From: JAZKFT01 sp965246935
GTDB taxonomy: Bacteria; Bacteroidota; Bacteroidia; Chitinophagales; Chitinophagaceae
Reading direction: 5' to 3'
DNA length: 64,000 nt
Assembly: GCA_965246935.1 (NCBI GenBank)
Contig: CBDFGC010000017.1
Location: 62,001 to 126,000, forward strand
The notes beneath the pieces are model-generated. The model searched no databases. It had not been told where the DNA came from and worked only from the letters and a program-made list of their open reading frames with translations. Numbering within the stretch: position 1 is the first letter of the stretch; every line of letters begins with the position of its first letter. The position numbers were made by a program, and so were the translations under genes. Shown in pieces: positions 1 through 9,042 of this stretch.

Positions 1-2
1 CA

Positions 3-194
3 GATATTCTTGTGAATGATGAAGTAATCGTTGAAATTAAATCCGTTGAAAAAATTGTTCCGCTCAACAAAAAGCAGATTCTTAGTTATATCCGTTTGAC
101 TGGTCTACAGGTGGGGTTACTCATTAATTTTAATGAAGAACTTTTAAAAGATGGATTGACCAGACTAATCAATAACCGCTTCGGATTACTTTAG
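3..194 (+). CDS. GxxExxY family protein, C-terminal part (cut by window edge)
   Basis: The reading frame is open to the left edge, so only the C-terminal end of about 63 residues is present. The visible pattern, ILVNDEVIVEIKSVEK followed by a later TGLQVGLLINFN and a final basic R-L-I-N, is the typical end of GxxExxY proteins, small proteins of unknown function with a nuclease-like core. A GTG at position 12 could act as a start, but the match to the middle of the family makes a truncated longer gene more likely. No catalytic role can be assigned from this fragment. Confidence 0.6.
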   Translation, partial: DILVNDEVIVEIKSVEKIVPLNKKQILSYIRLTGLQVGLLINFNEELLKDGLTRLINNRFGLL

Positions 195-360
195 ATCTCC
201 GCTTCACCAGATTTCAAAAACCAGCATCAAATTTTTTTTATTGTATTCCTCATTTCCTCCTTATCTCTGTGCGAAACCCTGTATTTGTATTTTCTGTAAA
301 CTCATACTTCACTCTTTGCAAAATAATTTCTTACCTCTGTAAAAAACAATTCAACCCCAA

Positions 361-1128
361 ATGGAAGGAAATGTAACTGCTCATGTAGAGCACGGAATTA
401 ATACGATCGAATTTTCGCATCCGCAAAGCAATTCGCTACCGGGTAAATTATTAGAGCAGTTAGCCTACCAGATACATGCAGCCGGCCTGGATATGAACAC
501 CAAAGTGGTCATCCTGCGCAGTGCCGGCGATGGCACTTTTTGTGCCGGCGCTTCTTTTACTGAATTGGCAGCTATCAAAACCGAAGCCGAAGGCCTGAAA
601 TTTTTTAGTGGGTTTGCCGGGGTAATCAATGCTATGCGCAAATGCCCCAAGCTCATTATTGCCCGCATACAAGGCAAATGTGTAGGAGGAGGTGTAGGTA
701 TTGCAGCAGCAGCGGATTATGGTATTGCCTGGGAAAAATGTGAAATCAAATTAAGTGAACTGGCAGTAGGCATAGGCCCGTTTGTAGTAGGCCCTGCAAT
801 TGAAAGAAAGATCGGCGGGTCGGCTTTTTCGCAATTAGCCATCGATGCGAACATGTGGCGTAACAGCGAATGGGCTAAAAGAAAAGGCTTGTTTGCCGAA
901 GTGCATCCGAATATTGAGAACCTGGACGAATCGGTGTACCGCCTGGCTAATACACTGGCACATAGCAACCCGGATGCCATGCGGGAAATGAAAAAAATAT
1001 TTTGGAAAGGTACCGAAAACTGGGATGAATTGCTAAAGGAAAGAGCAGCCATCAGCGGACGGCTGGTATTGAGCAGTTTTACTAAAAATGCCATTGAACA
1101 GTTCAAAACAAAAAAGCAGCCGGCATAA
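361..1128 (+). CDS. Enoyl-CoA hydratase/isomerase family protein
   Basis: This 255-residue cytoplasmic protein is of normal crotonase length. The oxyanion-hole segments are visible: CAGASF at about residues 61-66 and GKCVGGGVG at about 105-113. The first catalytic glutamate of the hydratase pair aligns with E133 in LSELAVG. The place of the second glutamate appears to hold Q158, so the protein may not be a simple 2-enoyl-CoA hydratase; isomerase or lyase activity of the superfamily is possible. It probably acts on an acyl-CoA in fatty-acid or amino-acid breakdown. No other acyl-CoA gene is next to it. The ATG follows an A-rich stretch with no clear Shine-Dalgarno, as is usual in Bacteroidota. 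Confidence 0.85.
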   Translation: MEGNVTAHVEHGINTIEFSHPQSNSLPGKLLEQLAYQIHAAGLDMNTKVVILRSAGDGTFCAGASFTELAAIKTEAEGLKFFSGFAGVINAMRKCPKLIIARIQGKCVGGGVGIAAAADYGIAWEKCEIKLSELAVGIGPFVVGPAIERKIGGSAFSQLAIDANMWRNSEWAKRKGLFAEVHPNIENLDESVYRLANTLAHSNPDAMREMKKIFWKGTENWDELLKERAAISGRLVLSSFTKNAIEQFKTKKQPA

Positions 1129-1276
1129 ATAGATAAAGAATTACCTCCTGTTTATGGAAGCCACCCGGCGGCTGCCATCAGACCGGCATGCAGGGAAGCC
1201 GGCGCTATTATTTGGAAAAGCATTTTCAATCATACAAAAGGAATGTCAGCTGTTATTACAATTCAAACAAATTAAA

Positions 1277-2371
1277 ATGAAGCAACACGCTATTTACTTC
1301 TTTTTAGTGTTGCTGCTAACAGGCTGCGCAAAAAAAGAACAACCCGTTACAAAAGAGGAAGCAATCACTTATGCAAACGCTATTACTGCTTCTATTAAAA
1401 AACATGATGAGCCTTTTTTAGATAAGGTCTTAGACCTGGACTTGTTTGCCAAAGAGGTAATGAAAGTAGCCGGTGAGAAAGGCAGCGGATCATTAAGGGA
1501 TGGCGTAATGCAAGGATTGAAGCAACGAAACATTAGCCGGGAAATTTTTAGTGCCATGGGCAAAGATGGTTTGTATGAATTCTTAAAACAATACGAAAAG
1601 GAAGGGCACCAGCATATTATTTTTCGGTTATATGGGCAGAATGGTATCAATTATCATGATTTTGAACTGGTGAAATATGACGACAAAATCAGCGCAAAGG
1701 ATATATACATCTACCTGAGCGGCGAAAACCTGAGTGCTACCATGGCACAGATATTCAGCAGTGTATTACAGCAAAGTGATGGCAACAACAGCCAGATGAT
1801 CCGGTATGCAGACAATATGAAGAGACTTCGGGCATTACAAACCCAAAAGAATTTTAAAGCAGCAAAAGAAGCTTTCGACCAACTGCCGCCAGGGTTAAAA
1901 AAAGAAAGAGCTTTTCAACTGATTAAACTGCAGATCGCCTCGGAATTAGATAATGATACGTATACTGAAACTTTGAATGAATTTGAAAAATTATACGGGA
2001 ATGACGCCTCTGCGCAATTTGCCATGTTCGACGGCTACTTTCTACGTGGCGATTTTGCAAAAGCGCTGAAAGTGCTTGACCAGGTCGATTCATCTGTAAA
2101 CGACCCTTTACTCGATTATTTCCGGGCGTTGATTTACACACAAAAAAAAGATGATAAAACAGCAGTACTGTACCTGGAAAAGCTATATAAAAAAATGCCT
2201 TATTTTGAAACCGGTGTACTGGAATTAATGGCAAATTATATAGAAATGCAGCGCTATCCGGAAACCAATGCGTTGATTGCTGCCTATAAGAAAAACACCT
2301 CTTTTAACCAGGCCAGGTTAAGTGATATGAAGGAACGCTACGGGGAGGCAACCGGAAAAATTGAATGGTGA
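1277..2371 (+). CDS. Putative lipoprotein with C-terminal TPR-like helices
   Basis: I chose ATG 1277 because it gives a clean lipoprotein signal: a basic start, the hydrophobic YFFLVLLLTG, then Cys17. The open frame extends to 1154, but that extension is not signal-like. The mature protein of about 347 residues is rich in Lys and Glu. From about residue 210 on it shows repeating helical pairs with small-residue and Tyr spacing (AQFAMFDGYFLRGDFAKAL, then a similar unit starting PLLDYFRALIYTQ), like tetratricopeptide repeats. It is likely anchored to the inner or outer membrane and facing the periplasm. I do not recognise a specific family. It lies 148 bp after the enoyl-CoA hydratase gene and may be cotranscribed. 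Confidence 0.7.
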   Translation: MKQHAIYFFLVLLLTGCAKKEQPVTKEEAITYANAITASIKKHDEPFLDKVLDLDLFAKEVMKVAGEKGSGSLRDGVMQGLKQRNISREIFSAMGKDGLYEFLKQYEKEGHQHIIFRLYGQNGINYHDFELVKYDDKISAKDIYIYLSGENLSATMAQIFSSVLQQSDGNNSQMIRYADNMKRLRALQTQKNFKAAKEAFDQLPPGLKKERAFQLIKLQIASELDNDTYTETLNEFEKLYGNDASAQFAMFDGYFLRGDFAKALKVLDQVDSSVNDPLLDYFRALIYTQKKDDKTAVLYLEKLYKKMPYFETGVLELMANYIEMQRYPETNALIAAYKKNTSFNQARLSDMKERYGEATGKIEW

Positions 2372-2474
2372 ATTAAATAAAACAGGTACATATACTTGCC
2401 TGTAGCAAACAGGTTATTCGTTGCCTATGTGAATCCGGTATTATATAGCTTATGTAAGGTATAAATAGTAGAAA

Positions 2475-3209
2475 TTACGTATTCATAAAATGCTCCGAAA
2501 CGCCGGGCACCGTTGCCAGATTTAATTCAAGTTTGGTAATGCCATCATCTTCCATTACCTCGGCTCCTACAGTAAAAGACCCATATGAAAGGAGCCCCAG
2601 CAAAGCCCTGCCATTTTTTACGGTTACTTCCTGTTGATCGTTCGGGAAAGTAGGGTGCAGATAAAACCACACTTTACCGCTTAGTGGTTTTGAAGCGTTA
2701 GTAGAAACAACTTCCAGTTGTATGCGGTATAGCGGCACATTGCCGGGTAGTTCTGTAATAGTGGCCAGTAGTTCCCGGTTATTATTTTTGGGCCTGCCAC
2801 CCCATTTTCCCCGTTGCGGGTCGGTGGGATCCGTATCAGTATCAGGGCTGGATTCATCTATTGATCGTGTTTCCCTGGTTTCGATAGCGGGTGTGGCGCC
2901 AGCCATATTTTTATTGCCGCCCACGCCTCCTCCACCGGCAATTGCCTTCACGGTTTCCTGTGCGTCTTCAGCTTTCTTTTCGGTCTCAACCGTTTTCTTT
3001 TCTACCTCTACTACTTTCTGTTTTAATTGTTCAAAACTGATTCCGTCTTTGGTGATGGAAAATTTATCGGCCGTTTCTATCCTGCCGGTTATTATTTTTA
3101 GCGTAAGCATTAATTGCCGCCTGAATAAAATGGCAATAATTAAAATAGCTACCGGCCAGGTAATGGTAGCCGCCAGTTCTTTAAAAAAATTGATAACAGA
3201 GGTAAGCAT
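2475..3209 (-). CDS. Membrane-anchored protein with C-terminal pYEATS domain
   Basis: The protein has 244 residues. A membrane segment near residues 15-35 (TWPVAILIIAILFRRQL) is followed by a charged coiled-coil at about 58-92 (KQKVVEVEKKTVETEKK), a Gly-rich linker, and a C-terminal domain from about residue 130. This domain reads GKWGGRP, then LYRIQLEV, VWFYLHPTFPND, SYGSFTVGAEV and a final DGITKLELNL. That succession is the signature I know from the prokaryotic YEATS-like (pYEATS) family, an Ig-like beta-sandwich found in membrane-linked stress or conflict contexts. Only 3 bases separate it from the gene upstream on the same strand, so the two form an operon and probably a membrane complex. 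The ligand of pYEATS is unknown to me. Confidence 0.7.
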   Translation of the reverse strand: MLTSVINFFKELAATITWPVAILIIAILFRRQLMLTLKIITGRIETADKFSITKDGISFEQLKQKVVEVEKKTVETEKKAEDAQETVKAIAGGGGVGGNKNMAGATPAIETRETRSIDESSPDTDTDPTDPQRGKWGGRPKNNNRELLATITELPGNVPLYRIQLEVVSTNASKPLSGKVWFYLHPTFPNDQQEVTVKNGRALLGLLSYGSFTVGAEVMEDDGITKLELNLATVPGVSEHFMNT

Positions 3210-3212
3210 GAT

Positions 3213-3887
3213 TTAAGATTTTGCTGCGGGTTGCTCTTTAGGGTTGCCATTCCATACATTAATGCCATAAGGTACAATGCCTATACCCAAACCCATCAGT
3301 ATTTTCCAGAGTGCGTTTAACTGGGCATCGTTGCCACAACCGGCAAACATAGCATACGCATAGTAGCTTACCAGGCAAATGGAAACCAGGATAGCAGTAA
3401 CACCGGTAATAAATGCCAGCAACCTGCTGGTACTGCGTTGCGGCTGCGGATCGGGTACGGCAGGCACAGGAGGTACAGCAGGGGGAGACTGATTGTTGGC
3501 AGCCGCATTTTGTGCAATCGCTACGTTCGCTTTCGCTGCTGCTGCATACTGTGTTGCAGATGGGTTTATAGAAAGTGCATCTTCCAGGGTGAAGTTGCTT
3601 TTATTGATCCAGATAATAAAGATAATGGTGAACAATAAAAGCAATACAAACGGTGCATACACCAGGAATAATTGAGTAGGATTGGTAATATCTTTTACAC
3701 AGGCAACACAGGGTACCTGTTTGGTAAGGGAATCCAACTTGGCCTGTAATACTTTATTAACTTCCAAACGATCCTTTAATGTGTCTCTTAATTTTCCAAT
3801 GGCAGTTGTATCCTTTTGTGCATAGCAGGCACCTGCACTCAGCACCATAATGGCTATACAAACCAGCCGGTAAGGGATCCATTTCAT
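3213..3887 (-). CDS. Exported or integral membrane partner of the pYEATS protein
   Basis: The protein has 224 residues: a signal peptide (LVCIAIMVLSAGACYAQ), a short coiled region with a CVAC pair, a strong membrane segment (FVLLLLFTIIFIIWI), an Ala/Pro-rich linker (SPPAVPPVPAVPDPQPQ), and two further hydrophobic segments (LLAFITGVTAILVSICLVSY and LMGLGIGIVPYGINVW). I do not recognise a family. It is the first gene of a two-gene minus-strand operon with the pYEATS gene 3 bases downstream. Both are membrane proteins with long flexible linkers, which suggests a shared complex. Confidence 0.65.
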   Translation of the reverse strand: MKWIPYRLVCIAIMVLSAGACYAQKDTTAIGKLRDTLKDRLEVNKVLQAKLDSLTKQVPCVACVKDITNPTQLFLVYAPFVLLLLFTIIFIIWINKSNFTLEDALSINPSATQYAAAAKANVAIAQNAAANNQSPPAVPPVPAVPDPQPQRSTSRLLAFITGVTAILVSICLVSYYAYAMFAGCGNDAQLNALWKILMGLGIGIVPYGINVWNGNPKEQPAAKS

Positions 3888-4291
3888 ACAAACAAGTGTT
3901 ATGGGTAAATGAAGATGCCAAAGTAGCTGTTACTTTCTGCCTGTGCAAGCGTGTTTTTACGGGCAGTTGCCGTTCTTTCCCCTTTTTCTACACTGTTACT
4001 TACGTATTGGCTTTCAGCAATAGCATACTTTGTTTGCCCGCAGTTGCTCAATAAAGGGCGCCACCTGCTAAATAATTCTGTTCCCGGCATACAGGCAGGC
4101 TATCTTTCCGGTACTGTTTTCTGATTTTAAAGTGAATTTTGATAGGATTAAAAAGGATTTAAGGCACACAGCTACATTATTTAGTCGTATTCTGGTTGAC
4201 GGGCCTTGCCACAATTACTGACTGTATTTGAAATACCCCGGCGCCTACTAACAATAAGATAATTGAACACAAGGCTCAAATAAATTAAATA
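3888..4291. other. Intergenic region between divergent genes
   Basis: About 400 bases lie between the divergent starts of the pYEATS operon and the first metzincin. A 63-codon minus-strand frame at 3,899-4,090 exists but has no recognisable features. The short direct repeat GGATTAAAAAGGATTTAAG lies near 4,143. Both promoters must lie here, but I see no convincing TAnnTTTG box. Confidence 0.4.
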
Positions 4292-5848
4292 ATGAAAAAG
4301 ATTATTATCATCATTCTGTTAGCAACTGCTTCCCATGCGTTTTCGCAGGACTGGCCGGTGAAAAAAATGGTAATGGAGAGAAAGGGAAAAAAGGGATCCT
4401 TTTTGCAACTACCTGCTTTTCGTTTTTCTGCGAACAAAGTTTTAACGGATCGGGGAACCTACCAGGAGCTTACATTAAATGCGTCATTCAACCGGCAAAT
4501 AATGGAACAAAAGCCCGACGCATTGAAACTGGTAATACCTTTTGGCAACAAGGAAAGCATCACCTGCGAACTGGTAAAATACGATCTGGGAAACATCAAG
4601 TTTACGGAAAATAATGATGGAGTTATTGAGGGGATACATATACCCGTTACCTACAGGGGCATTATAAGCGGCGAGCAGCAAAAGAACAATGTAGTTTGTA
4701 CCATCAACGAGAACTACCTTTCGCTGGTTATCACTTCTAATGATAGATTTATTCAAATTGCTCAGGTAGACAGTACAAATCTACTAACCTATCGTTTATA
4801 CAATAGTCAACAGGTACAGTTTCCCGCAATAAGTCCATACTGCAGCACAAAGGAAGACGGGTTATCGCAAACACATGGTGGTATCCGGCTGGATGGCACT
4901 TTTAACCGAACCTATTCCTTGCAGGACAAATGCGTGAACGTATTTGTAGATTGTTTTGATAGTTTATACTTACACTTCGGCAATAACCGGCAGCAGACAG
5001 TAGATTATGTATATGAATTATTTAATCTGGTTGCTACCGGTTATATCAACGATACCATTAATATACAGGTAATGGGTGTAAATGTATGGACAACGACGGA
5101 CCCGTACCGGCAGGATAGCAGTGGTATAGCATTGAATGACTTAGGCACTTATTACAAAGATGTTTTTTGGGGAAATATCTGCGTAGGGCTGGATTTTAGT
5201 ACACTCAATAAAGGCCGGGGCGGATTAGCCTGGCTTAGCAAGGTGAAAGCCAATGCCCCGAACGCCTGCCCGATTTACAATGCAGCAGATAGCTCAGGTG
5301 CGTTTAGTTATTGCGACTTAAATTTTAACGGTAATCTGAATGGCTTTCCAACAGGGCCGCATACTACGCAAGGGCAGTTGGAGGTAACGATGCATGAGAT
5401 AGGACATCAGTTAGGTTCTCATCATACGCATTGGTGCGGCTGGCAGCTTGCCCCGGGCATTATTGGCGCCATAGATAGCTGTGCCAAGGTGGAGAATGGC
5501 CCTTGTATGACAGTTGGAACAACACCCCCCACAGCGGGCGGCACCATTATGAGTTACTGCCACTTGTTAACTGGTTCTTCCATTCCGTATAATAATGGCT
5601 TTGGTACGCTGCCCGGCAATGCCATCCGCAATTTTGTAAATAATACACCCTGCATTGCAAGTTGCCTGGCCTGTTTGATTCAGAATAAATCCCGGACGGA
5701 AAGTGATTGGGCGGTGCATAATAAAACGTCAACAGCAGCGCCCAAAAATGAAAGCCCGCCACCGGTTTCGGTTCCAATATTGAATCCTGATTCAAAAGAA
5801 ATGTATTTGAAACGGACAGCCGCTACTACCATTCAATTAAACCGGTAA
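4292..5848 (+). CDS. Secreted metzincin metalloprotease (M12B-like), copy 1
   Basis: The protein has 518 residues with a clear Sec signal peptide (IIIIILLATASHAFSQ). It carries the full metzincin zinc motif HExxHxxGxxH at H368, E369, H372 and H378, and the Met-turn TIMSYC with Met420, so the catalytic centre is intact. The spacing and the Cys-rich surroundings fit the reprolysin-like M12B group. The first 350 residues are probably a prodomain or adhesion region. I see no type IX sorting domain, though one cannot be excluded by eye. The gene is followed by a 951-residue secreted protein, and the same pair is repeated at 9,596-14,076. The substrate is unknown. Confidence 0.85.
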   Translation: MKKIIIIILLATASHAFSQDWPVKKMVMERKGKKGSFLQLPAFRFSANKVLTDRGTYQELTLNASFNRQIMEQKPDALKLVIPFGNKESITCELVKYDLGNIKFTENNDGVIEGIHIPVTYRGIISGEQQKNNVVCTINENYLSLVITSNDRFIQIAQVDSTNLLTYRLYNSQQVQFPAISPYCSTKEDGLSQTHGGIRLDGTFNRTYSLQDKCVNVFVDCFDSLYLHFGNNRQQTVDYVYELFNLVATGYINDTINIQVMGVNVWTTTDPYRQDSSGIALNDLGTYYKDVFWGNICVGLDFSTLNKGRGGLAWLSKVKANAPNACPIYNAADSSGAFSYCDLNFNGNLNGFPTGPHTTQGQLEVTMHEIGHQLGSHHTHWCGWQLAPGIIGAIDSCAKVENGPCMTVGTTPPTAGGTIMSYCHLLTGSSIPYNNGFGTLPGNAIRNFVNNTPCIASCLACLIQNKSRTESDWAVHNKTSTAAPKNESPPPVSVPILNPDSKEMYLKRTAATTIQLNR

Positions 5849-5902
5849 GACCGTTCTAAAAGGTGATAAAATAATAATATAAAAAAAGAGAATTCTTTAT
5901 TG

Positions 5903-5980
5903 CTTTGGTTTGTGTCTCACGAACCGTAATCGCCAATTCTCACCATTACTAATAGTGGTTCGTGAAACAAGAACGCTCGG
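5903..5980. repeat. MITE-like palindromic element, copy 1
   Basis: A unit of about 78 bp begins with a degenerate CCGTGGTTCGTGTCTCACGAAC-type arm and ends with a degenerate inverse arm. It is the more diverged copy of the element at 6,026-6,103. The two copies are about 122 bp apart together with the following 40 bp, so the element and the gene start behind it were duplicated in tandem. Confidence 0.6.
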
Positions 5981-5994
5981 TTTAAATTATTGAA

Positions 5995-6072
5995 ATGAAA
6001 AACATAGTGATGCTGGTTTTATTCCGCCGTGGTTCGTGTCTCACGAACTTTAATAGCCAATTCAACCATTGC
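5995..6072 (+). pseudogene. Ghost start and signal-peptide remnant of the 951-aa gene
   Basis: An ATG at 5,995 opens MKNIVMLVLF, closely matching MKNIITLVLL of the gene starting 122 bp further on. It then runs into the palindromic element and stops about 26 codons later. The preceding TTAAATTATTGAA is identical in both places. This is a leftover of a 122-bp tandem duplication rather than a gene. Confidence 0.65.
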
Positions 6073-6103
6073 TAATAGTGGTTCGTGAGAGACGAACCAC
6101 GGC
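6026..6103. repeat. MITE-like palindromic element, copy 2
   Basis: The 5' arm starts GCCGTGGTTCGTGTCTCACG and the 3' end is its near-perfect inverse; about 22 of 23 positions pair. Each arm is itself a small hairpin (GTTCGTG TCT CACGAAC). There is no coding capacity. It sits just upstream of the 951-aa gene, and diverged relatives lie at 5,903 and 57,672. Confidence 0.7.
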
Positions 6104-6116
6104 TTAAATTATTGAA

Positions 6117-8972
6117 ATGAAAAATATAATTACACTGGTTTTATTACTCACCGCTGCAACTGCATCGGCGCAATGGAGCAATACTACCAACCGGTTTTAC
6201 GATGACCTGCATACGCCGGTAAGCAACGTAACAGGAACACAAAAAAATCCCATTGTACTGAACAGCTACCCCGATGGGGGCTATTTTGTAATTTGGGAAG
6301 ACGAGCGGAATATAGCGGTTACCAATACAGATATTTATGCACAGAAATATGATGCAGCAGGCAACGCTTTGTGGGCTGCCAATGGTGTACCCGTAGCCAA
6401 CGGGCCAAACGCACAGCGCTATGTATTTAGCAGCACCCAGGATTACAGAAACCGCAGCTTTGCCGCTACCGATAGCGCCGGTGGCTTTTATATTGGCTAT
6501 GTGGATGATAGTATTAATAATTACAGTTGGGAACGGATAGCCGTGCAGCACATGCGAAGTAATGGCAGTGCCGTTTTTCCGGGCGCCGGCTACATTGTAG
6601 AAGCCACGCCAGCCGGGCAAAACTTTACTTATTCCATTCCGCTACTGATTGCAGATGGGAACAAAGGATTTTTTCTTTCCTTTAGTAAAAATCAGTATAA
6701 CAACGATATCTATGTTTTTGATTACCGGGATGAAAATGGCGCCCTGAAATACTATGGTGGTGACCGGATGAATGACAATGCGATACAGCGAAGTGACATT
6801 TCACCCTGCGGTGTACGCTATTATGTTGATTACCCCGGCACCACTGTACAGGATTATAATATCTGGCCCGACGGGCAAGGCGGCTGCAATGTAATTATGG
6901 CCATTAACGGTAATACCGGTAGCCAGGGCAAAATGTTGGCCTTTAACCGCATGTGGCGGGCAAAAAAAGCCTCCAGGGTAAAAAGCTTATTTCGGAATAC
7001 CAGCGGCGTAGCCTGCCCAAGATATACAGATTACAAAAAAGATGAAGTATACCGGCTGTATTCGTTAGCAACCGACCAGATTATTACTACCTGCGGCACA
7101 CTTGACGGCCAAACCATATATGTGGTGACCTCTACCTTTTTGCGATCAAATGGCTATCAGCTAATCGATGAGGGCGGCTACGATTATAACTTCCCGAAGG
7201 GCACAACAGTGTTTCCGAATGTCAGTAATATTAATGTAGATCTGATAGCCGTTACCAGAAGAACATATACTAATAATACCGTATCCCCGTTTGTAGTAAA
7301 CTGCTATGCTTATAGTGCCGAAAAGTACGACAGTGTTCCTTTTCAGCGGGCCAGCTTCAGCAACCCCGATTTTGGTTTTAATTTTACCCCATCCGCATTT
7401 TCTGATATTTTAACCCCTTTCAGAGATACGATACTGGCATCCGGCAATTATTACCCCGATTTTAGCTTTACCAGTGGTGGCACCGGCGTTGGTGGCCAGC
7501 ACATTTATGCATCCGCTTTGCTAAGTAGTACTGGCGGCGCCAAAGAAGTACGCCTGCAGCACCTTGCCGTAGAAAAACAATCGGCTAATACATTTGCTGT
7601 CACCTATAAAACCAATACCAAATACGGCGAGATAATCGGCAAGGAAATTTATACCGGTTTCAGTAGTTATAACATCAATTATGATTTTCCATTGGTGAAG
7701 GTAGATGAATACGGCAGGGCTATGTTTTACATACGGGAATACTACCGTTCGGCACGGGTAAGCCCCATCCGCAACGGCGCCGAACTGGCCTGGGGCGCTA
7801 TGGGCAGGCCAATAGGTACAGGACTTTACAACAACAGCTATTATAATTTGGAGCAACCGGTTGTAGCACTTCACCCGTTAGATGGCAGCGGCATTATTGC
7901 CTGGCGGGACAACCGGAATATACCCGGCAACACAGGAGAAAATATTTTCATGCATCATTTAGACAGCTTAAGTGAGTTTAATTACGCACCGCCGTACAAG
8001 CCCGTGAAAGTGGTACCCAACCCTTACGGCGGTACGTTTGCCAACCCGGTTTATTTAGCAGGTTCCAGCAAAGTGTGGAGCCTGTTAGAAGTGGCCAGCA
8101 CCATTAATAATGTACAAACCACCGGGCCGCTTACCGAAATTAAAGATGATTATAATTTGGGTGCGGTATCAACCGTCGTTTTCCAAAACCGGTACGACCT
8201 GCGCAGCTACAATAATGTGCCTTATCTTGACCGCAACTATACTATCAAAACAGAAAATACACCGGCAGGCCCCGGCCTCAACATCGGGCTGCGGTTGTTT
8301 TTTACAACTGAAGAATTTAATACATTGAAACTGGCCGACAATGCCATCCAAAACCCGGCAGATTTGATAGTCATCCGCCAGCCCAATACTACCACCAATA
8401 TACCCGACGCTTATACCCCTGTAGCCGGTGAGCAGGTAATAAGCCCCACTGCCTGGAAAGCGGTTCCGGGTGGATACTATCTTGAATTAAACGGGAATGG
8501 ATTTGGAAATTTCTTTATACAAAAACCACCTGCATTCGGCACCTGCCCCGGCGGCAATGCTACTCTTGCATCCGCTGTTACAGGCAGTAGTTACCAGTGG
8601 CAGGTAAATACCGGCGGCGGTTTTACCAATATTGCAAACGGCACTAACTACAGTGGCGCCAATACCATTAGCCTGCAATTAAATACCATTCCCGGTGGCT
8701 GGTATGGATACCAGTACCGCTGCCTGGTAGATGGGGCTGCCGGCAGCATCTTTTTCCTGAAATTTACCGCTACCTGGACGGGTGCCATGAGTACCGACTG
8801 GAACAACCCTGCCAACTGGGGCTGTGGTGCGGTACCTAATGCCAATACCGATGTGGTAATTAACAGCGGTTCAGTGATGGTAAACAGCAATAGCTCCTGC
8901 CGTACCCTTACCGTAAAACCGGGAGCAAGCGTAACGGTAAAGCCGGGTGTTAACCTGGATGTAATGAAGTAA
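6117..8972 (+). CDS. Large secreted protein of unknown function, module copy 1
   Basis: The protein has 951 residues with a Sec signal peptide (IITLVLLLTAATASAQ). The N-terminal third carries the motif W-x-D-x-R-N followed by TDIYAQKYDAAGNALW, a pattern seen in secreted beta-propeller-like proteins that read out Asp-rich blades. The C-terminus from about residue 890 (STDWNNPANWGCGAVP, then TDVVI and a Gly/Val-rich VKPGASVTVKPG) is a short beta-solenoid-like surface domain common in Bacteroidota secreted proteins. It follows a metzincin gene and is paralogous over its whole length to 11,251-14,076. Likely partner or substrate of the protease, by context only. Confidence 0.7.
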   Translation: MKNIITLVLLLTAATASAQWSNTTNRFYDDLHTPVSNVTGTQKNPIVLNSYPDGGYFVIWEDERNIAVTNTDIYAQKYDAAGNALWAANGVPVANGPNAQRYVFSSTQDYRNRSFAATDSAGGFYIGYVDDSINNYSWERIAVQHMRSNGSAVFPGAGYIVEATPAGQNFTYSIPLLIADGNKGFFLSFSKNQYNNDIYVFDYRDENGALKYYGGDRMNDNAIQRSDISPCGVRYYVDYPGTTVQDYNIWPDGQGGCNVIMAINGNTGSQGKMLAFNRMWRAKKASRVKSLFRNTSGVACPRYTDYKKDEVYRLYSLATDQIITTCGTLDGQTIYVVTSTFLRSNGYQLIDEGGYDYNFPKGTTVFPNVSNINVDLIAVTRRTYTNNTVSPFVVNCYAYSAEKYDSVPFQRASFSNPDFGFNFTPSAFSDILTPFRDTILASGNYYPDFSFTSGGTGVGGQHIYASALLSSTGGAKEVRLQHLAVEKQSANTFAVTYKTNTKYGEIIGKEIYTGFSSYNINYDFPLVKVDEYGRAMFYIREYYRSARVSPIRNGAELAWGAMGRPIGTGLYNNSYYNLEQPVVALHPLDGSGIIAWRDNRNIPGNTGENIFMHHLDSLSEFNYAPPYKPVKVVPNPYGGTFANPVYLAGSSKVWSLLEVASTINNVQTTGPLTEIKDDYNLGAVSTVVFQNRYDLRSYNNVPYLDRNYTIKTENTPAGPGLNIGLRLFFTTEEFNTLKLADNAIQNPADLIVIRQPNTTTNIPDAYTPVAGEQVISPTAWKAVPGGYYLELNGNGFGNFFIQKPPAFGTCPGGNATLASAVTGSSYQWQVNTGGGFTNIANGTNYSGANTISLQLNTIPGGWYGYQYRCLVDGAAGSIFFLKFTATWTGAMSTDWNNPANWGCGAVPNANTDVVINSGSVMVNSNSSCRTLTVKPGASVTVKPGVNLDVMK

Positions 8973-9008
8973 GAGAATACATTATATAATTGTAAGTTGA
9001 TAAAAATG

Positions 9009-9042
9009 AAGGACGGCATCGTTTGAAGGGATGCCGTCCTTT
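9009..9042. terminator. GGACGGCATC hairpin, copy A (probable terminator)
   Basis: The stem AAGGACGGCATC pairs with GATGCCGTCCTT across an 8-9 base loop, followed by a T-run. It lies 37 bp after the 951-aa gene, so it can end that transcript. The same stem occurs at three other places in the window. Confidence 0.7.

Noticed and set aside
3899..4090. 63-codon minus-strand frame before the pYEATS operon
   Set aside because: No signal, no recognisable motif, and lies in the promoter region.
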